This document shows positions 58,882 through 64,000 of a stretch of 64,000 nt of DNA, piece after piece. This DNA comes from Talaromyces rugulosus (Eukaryota; Ascomycota; Eurotiomycetes; Eurotiales; Trichocomaceae). The DNA is taken from assembly GCF_013368755.1 (NCBI RefSeq), contig NC_049566.1, forward strand, positions 310,001 to 374,000, written 5' to 3'. The first letter of the stretch is position 1. Every line of letters begins with the position of its first letter. The position numbers and the translations under genes were made by a program. The notes beneath the pieces are model-generated. The model made no database searches, was not told where the DNA came from, and saw only the letters and a program-made list of their open reading frames with translations.

Positions 58882-60335
58882 TCAGGTGTGGATGGGGGGT
58901 GATGTGCCACTCGCGGGCTGGGATGTAGGCGTTGTGCTCGGTTTGAATGAAGGACTTGCTGCAGATGAAGGACGTGCAGAGGAAGGGCTTAGTGTTGGTG
59001 ATCTATATAGTGGTGACATAGTCTCCCACTGGTGTACCTTGTCCAACGTGTCTTGTAAGCCTGCATGTTGCCCAACACCAACCGTTTGGTCGGTATAGTT
59101 CAACACCGTATACATGATATTAAAAAATGGAATGCCCAGCGTGAGCGAGGTACTGCCAGATCCGCTGGATTCAACCGCCATCATGCATTTTCCATCGCCC
59201 AAATCAAGCCGTTTCAAAGCTTCCCCGGGAATACTTACGACACAGTCGTTCTTCAATATCACAGTCAAGCTGGGCAATGTCGTTCCGCATGGGTACACAT
59301 TCTGAGAAGCTCCAGGTACCAGCGCAAAATAGGCGTTGGCGATCCCCAGGGGCAGGAGAAGACCCGGATACTTGCTGTCGAGAACAGCTGTATATGCCAC
59401 GCCATTAAAATTTGTCCCATTCCTGCCTAAAAGCACACTTTCCACATGGACCATCCACGCCTCAAATGCATACACACTGTCGGCCCAGCAAATGTCGCGG
59501 TCCATTCTAGATGGGTCCCACCACCCAATGTCCATGCCCGGTGGTCCCCATCGTTGGAGAGCTAGTCCGACCACGCGATCTGTAAGATTCGGTGCAATTG
59601 TTTCAATAATCGAATGAGGCTCTGGAATTTTCTCTGTTGTGTTATGCAAGTCTATAACCCCACTGGACGTGTTGAAAGCAAGGCCGATGACTCCCTGTGG
59701 ATTTGGGATATTGGCGAGCTGTTTATATGACTTGATATCTGTTACTTCGACCGTCTGATTGGGTGTGTAAAAGGTATAGTTCTGGCCCTGGGAGAGTCTG
59801 TTGTTGAATGACGGATACAGCCCGACTGTATCCCAAAACATTGTTTCACCATTAAAAACCCATCCATTAGAGTATGTGACAGAAAAGATGAAGCCCGTTG
59901 GATATGGCTCACCCGTACCATTTCTGTAGATCTCCTGATCGATGACTCTGATAAAAGTTAGTCAACAGGTTTATTTTTTATTTTTAAAAAAAGCGTCTAA
60001 AAGGCGTACAAATCAGCAGAGTATGTATCAATGACGAGGTTGGCCGATGCATTTCCGACTTGGGCACCCAGAGTATAGTACACATCTAACGTCGTGTCGC
60101 CGTTTGGTCTGTGGTTTGCGAGGAGTATCGAACCGTTTGAACTTGTAGAATCGCGGCGAACCTTATCTTGAGAAACAGCTCCTAGAATGTGTCTTCGTTC
60201 TGTAAATGCCCGTGTGACGGGCGTATTCGTAGAGGAGGGAAAATCCTCTTCCACCTGCACTGACGCGTAAGCATGAGTGAAAAGAGAAGAGAGTATTACT
60301 ATAAAGATGGCGGAAATTTTGTAGTAGAGAAACAT
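58882..60335 (-). CDS. Secreted pepsin-fold (A1-like) protein with degenerate active site
   Basis: Exons 60335-60010 and 59947-58882, giving 463 aa, with a 62 nt GTACGC...CAG intron. A signal peptide (residues 1-24) and a propeptide-like ERRHILGA segment come first. Then YYTLGAQVG and LVIDTYSADL near 103 align with the first catalytic loop, where DTG has become DTY. The second loop reads AVLDSKYPGLLLP, where DTG has become DSK. The rest follows the A1 fold (VVGLALQRW, a Cys pair CGTT...DCV, FFNIMYTVLNY). Many N-glycosylation sites occur. A Ser/Pro/Thr-rich tail follows with no GPI-type hydrophobic end. It is likely a non-catalytic family member at the wall. The tail may be truncated by a homopolymer shift. 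Confidence 0.8.
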
Positions 60336-60832
60336 TTTGTGAAATGTTAGATGGTTGTATTAAGAAGTAAAAGTCTAGCAAGATAAAAGCGAGGGGACCA
60401 GTGTCGGCATATATACGTGTACCAGTCATGTACCTCAGTGAGTCAGGTCCACCTTCAACACAAGCGAACAAAGATACAATCCTCCCACAAACTCAATGTC
60501 AAGTACAAGCGAACAAAGAAAACGGGTCTCAGAGGTGATCCTCCCACGATTTATTCTTACGCAGCTAATCAAGTCGATCTTCCAAGCCTCAGTACGAGGA
60601 CATTATTCCCAATTCTCGAAGGTATTTCCAATCACAAGGCCTTCCACAAGTCTTAACGTCTAACCTGGCAACCCAGATTAACAGAAGGAAGCTGATAAAT
60701 GTTTACAAGTTGGATATATGAGTCATTGGTTTTATGAGTCATTATAGGTATGATATGTTAGAAAGAAAAAAAAACTATAACTTCTGTAAATAACATGAAA
60801 ATGGCAAGGACCGTATTATTAAAATTTTGTAA
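60336..60832. other. Intergenic, no gene recognised
   Basis: Promoter side of the pepsin-like gene and 3' side of the rhodopsin-like gene; no ORF. Confidence 0.5.
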
Positions 60833-62254
60833 TTATACCCTCTCGTCGCTTTGAACGTGAATGTCGCTTTGGATGTGAATATCGCTGTTTTTACCGTCGA
60901 TATCACTTTTACTGGCATTAGCCGTGTTCTCCCGGTTGACAAGTTGCCATCCGTCTTCTTCGTGGCCCAAAGTCCGTTTGGACCTTCCAGTGCTTCCATA
61001 AGTCCCATAACTGTTTGGCTTGGACGCGGTTGATTTTCGCATATAGCCTGAAACCAAACTCTTGATAGATGGGATGGATGCTGTGATGATGGATAGATTG
61101 ACCTCGAGGCATGACCAAATGCACAGAGATGAACTGTTCCCTAAAAGCAAAATAACACGTTAGAGAGGTCTCAAACAAAACTAAAATCGGCCAAACTCAC
61201 AGGTCTTGTCCGCTGATGCATAGAAACTAGGGATTGTAGAGAGACGGTATGCCGACGCAACGCATGTACTAGAAGTAGGTGTGAGTGTCTGCCGGACTAG
61301 TCTTCAAGCTCATAGTACTTACATCAATCCTAGAGAAAATAAGGCCATAATGCCATATCGTTTGGTCTTGTCCAGTGCCATTGCTGTTTCCAACCAATAT
61401 TAGTTATCGAGCCCGGATTCAGGTTGATAAAAGGATCAGACATACAATAGAAATACTTCATTGGTAATACCAGGACAATCACGTCTGTGATGAGGTTGAT
61501 AATACTCCCAGCAACTTGTAGAGCCTCTCGGTCAACGCAGGACCCAGTAGGGACAGCTTTCCACCCATCACTTATAGGTGTGCAAGCAAAAGCTTGACCC
61601 AACGCGACGGTCACTGTTGATGCAACCACGATGCCCATGACACCAAAGCAGATGTGACGGAATATTTTCTGTGGGAAAACACGAAGGTAGAAGCTTAGGA
61701 TTGACATCTTGACGAATCCCAGAGCAAACGGGTATTGCACTGGAACGATGTAGCTGAGCTAAAAGCAAATATTGTCAATGGCGTGTTCAAGCATTGGATA
61801 AAATCAAGAGACAAGCACTGTACCATCAAAAAGCTATCCAAGTCATGCGCACCGACATCCTCTATATGCATACCCAGTCCATGAAAGCACCCTGTGTAGA
61901 ATTAGTGGACTGTATTCTCTTTTGTGGGATCAATGTATCGAACGAACATGCTATTTTGCAGGATTGGTCGAATGTGGAAAGAACCTGCAATAAGTCTCCG
62001 CATCAGCCTGGTATCTTGTTATCTCGAATAGGGTTAACTCACAATGGCAGCCAGCATCCACCAGTCGTCAGGACCTAGGGCCTTTACTAGTCGTGTTCTC
62101 ACAAAGACTCTTACGGCGACGATGATCACAGCAAGGGACCAAAATGTGCATGTAACGCCCAAAACGGCAGGCACTTGTGTTGGTTTATCCTAAGGGCGAC
62201 TCGTTTAGAATATGATGGCCGTCTTTCATGGGTCCATTGGTGGCTTACCGTCAT
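60833..62254 (-). CDS. Fungal rhodopsin-like/SAT4-type seven-TM membrane protein
   Basis: Eight exons on the minus strand: 62254-62249 (only ATG ACG), 62189-62043, 61984-61948, 61891-61824, 61758-61446, 61383-61323, 61268-61201 and 61140-60833; 335 aa. All junctions keep frame; the third intron has a weak GTTCGT donor but is required for the GLGMHIEDVG loop. Family signatures: RTRLVKALGPDDWWML after TM1, a GLG.H segment, VKMSILSFYLRVFP, the Cys-bearing loop ACTPISDGWKAVPTGSCVD, then INLITDVIVLVLPM and YRLSTIPSFYASADKT. The cytoplasmic tail is polar with a repeated SDIHIQ/SDIHVQ element. Members are plasma-membrane proteins often near secondary metabolite genes or linked to signalling (PTH11-like). 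Ligand unknown. Confidence 0.88.
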
Positions 62255-64000
62255 GGTTATGGCTCATAATATGTTCGTCTAGGTAAAACATAAGAGCATT
62301 CTGCGTTCAATGGAAGATTTGACAGGATGGTGAGAGAAAAAAGAGTGATCCCTGTTCAATGATTATCCGTGGAGGATCAAGAGGGGTTATGTCTTGTTAT
62401 ATAACACGGTTTCATTAAGGACGCGAACCTAATGCTAATATAGTTTAGAGACTACATATGTACGCACGGATGCATGTGTCAATTCCCAAACCAGAAAATC
62501 GGGACAATTATCTGCGAACCGACAAATTCTAATTTTCAAACACGAGCTTATGTTACGATGTACAATTGAAGCGAGCGATGCCATGACTCAAAGCTTCACA
62601 GTACGAGGGTTAGAGCCAATAGTAAGATGTAGGAGAAAAGAATAGCCAGTGAGGTTGACGTACAGTCCCGCCTCTCCTGCATATTGACTATATGCTTAAT
62701 GAATCAATAAACAAAGTCTTGAATCGTGTTCTACGAGCGTAAATGCATGAACCTAAAGCCTTCCGGCCGTTCAATCAGGAACTTCGAGGTTGCGATCAGA
62801 CTGCCAAACGGCCCCCGATTATCTAATTTCGACCTGAGGATAAATAAACTAAGTTAACTAGCCTAGTCATACCAGAAGAAATGCTGTTAGAGTCTGATTC
62901 GTTTTGCTCAATTTTGGTTCTGGGGGAGGCCGGATAGTTTACGCCAGTCCACTACCCGGGTTCCCGTACCAGCGTTCCTGCATGTAGCGTTGCTTTTAGC
63001 TTGAGCTTACGAGCAGCCAGACCCCAAGGAACGATTACATTGCATGGCAGACTCAGTCAATCAATATCACTGGCTAAGGAGTATGAAGTTAAAGGTCTTG
63101 GGAGGAAGATCCGCTGCCTAGAGTTTTCAGGCCGGACAGACTTACTCGTACAGCGCTGGAAGGATTGCTCGTAAGCTGTATCTCTCGATTTAGTTTGTGT
63201 TGGACGCCTAGACCACAGGGCAGCCGCTTATATGAATCGTATGAGTCTTTTGACTTTTGTGGTTGCTCAATCGGATATTTTGTGTTATGCGCGGATATAG
63301 CAGTGTATTGTTGTTATTAGGTTGTGCCTGTTCCCTAAAGCCACGACTGGCTTCAAGCTGGCCCTATCTAGTAGGTAGTATCTACGTACGTACTTCTCAT
63401 ACCATAGAATGATTTGGAATGACAGCCGCGACAACGGTTTGAAGATAGCCCCCCCCCCGTTGGCACGGGCCGGTGATCTGTCGATCGTGCTGTCCTGGAC
63501 TCCTGGGATTATTGCATTGGAAAGACTCTAGGTCCCAATGGGTTCTTGATAACCGAGTCAGTCAGATTCGTATTCTGTTTTGTTTTGTCACCGTTCTTCC
63601 GGGCCAGCGCTAAAGCCGCCACTGAAGCCGCACAGGCCAAACTATAGTGCATACTAGCTCAAAAAATTCCAAATCACTAACCCCAAGGTCACATAAGTAG
63701 AGGATTGTTACCCACCAGTTTACGACGACATGTCATGCAATAAAGTAAGCTTCTTAAACAATCCTTTCCGGGAATATTAATATCGCCTTGACACGACCAT
63801 TTTCAAGTTTGCGGTCCAAGCCCGGGGCACGAGTCGCTTATTTCTGCAACAGGCCCACTGTAAATAGAATTCACTAGGCATCATATGGTGTCAAGAATGT
63901 CTTACGTCGAGTCAAAAGGCTAAAAATTGGAGGGTACATTTTCAAGAGGCGAGGCAGTAAATAGTATCTTCATAAGCAGTGAAAATGTCTATTCAAATTC
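62255..64000. other. 1.75 kb terminal stretch without genes
   Basis: No frame longer than about 60 codons. Contains a ten-base C run near 63450. The next gene must lie beyond the window. Confidence 0.5.

Noticed and set aside
1..64000. Secondary-metabolite biosynthetic gene cluster
   Set aside because: Tailoring-type genes (P450, methyltransferase, SnoaL-like, MFS) occur, but they are scattered over 18 kb and no PKS, NRPS, terpene or DMAT core enzyme is present.

Overview
The window is nuclear DNA of a filamentous ascomycete (Pezizomycotina), most likely Eurotiales of the Aspergillus/Penicillium kind. The evidence is 48-90 nt GT-AG introns that restore long reading frames, Zn(II)2Cys6 regulators with fungal-specific domains, GPI-mucin and Kex2-processed secreted proteins, a CYP505-like P450, an NLR-like protein and AreA-type GATA sites. 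I rebuilt gene models by hand from splice signals and reading-frame continuity. No rRNA, tRNA, CRISPR array or intact transposon was recognised.

0.4-8.3 kb is a compact catabolic cluster. It holds a DAL81/TamA-like Zn2Cys6 regulator, a cyclic-amidohydrolase (hydantoinase/dihydropyrimidinase type), a small Asp/Glu-racemase-superfamily enzyme whose active-site pattern is that of arylmalonate decarboxylase, and a ten-exon NCS1 nucleobase/allantoin/hydantoin permease. Both promoter regions around the racemase-like gene are dense in GATA sites, so nitrogen-regulated uptake and ring opening of a hydantoin- or ureide-like compound is the likely job. 8.3-16.2 kb is gene-poor: one BAH-like ORF and one unknown 760-codon frame broken by a single TAG.

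16-31 kb carries a LEU3/WAR1-like regulator, a conserved small protein, a small secreted protein, a kelch-type single-pass membrane protein, a GPI-anchored Ser/Thr-rich mucin and two low-complexity hypothetical proteins. 31.6-36.9 kb has a trans-aconitate-methyltransferase-like enzyme, a SnoaL/NTF2-like protein, a broken short gene and a succinate-fumarate-type mitochondrial carrier.

39.3-45.7 kb pairs two unrelated 2-hydroxyacid dehydrogenases (Ldh2 type and D-isomer type) head to head, followed by a 14-TM-type MFS transporter. This is a plausible oxidation/stereo-inversion and transport module for a 2-hydroxyacid. 47.9-49.3 kb is a stand-alone P450 that resembles only the haem half of a CYP505 fusion and has an altered I-helix. 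50.9-54.2 kb is a fungal NLR-like protein (nucleoside phosphorylase domain, NB-ARC, TPR). 54.7-58.3 kb holds a GT31-like glycosyltransferase and an acyltransferase-3 protein, and 58.9-62.3 kb a degenerate pepsin-like secreted protein and an eight-exon rhodopsin-like/SAT4 membrane protein. The last 1.7 kb shows no gene.
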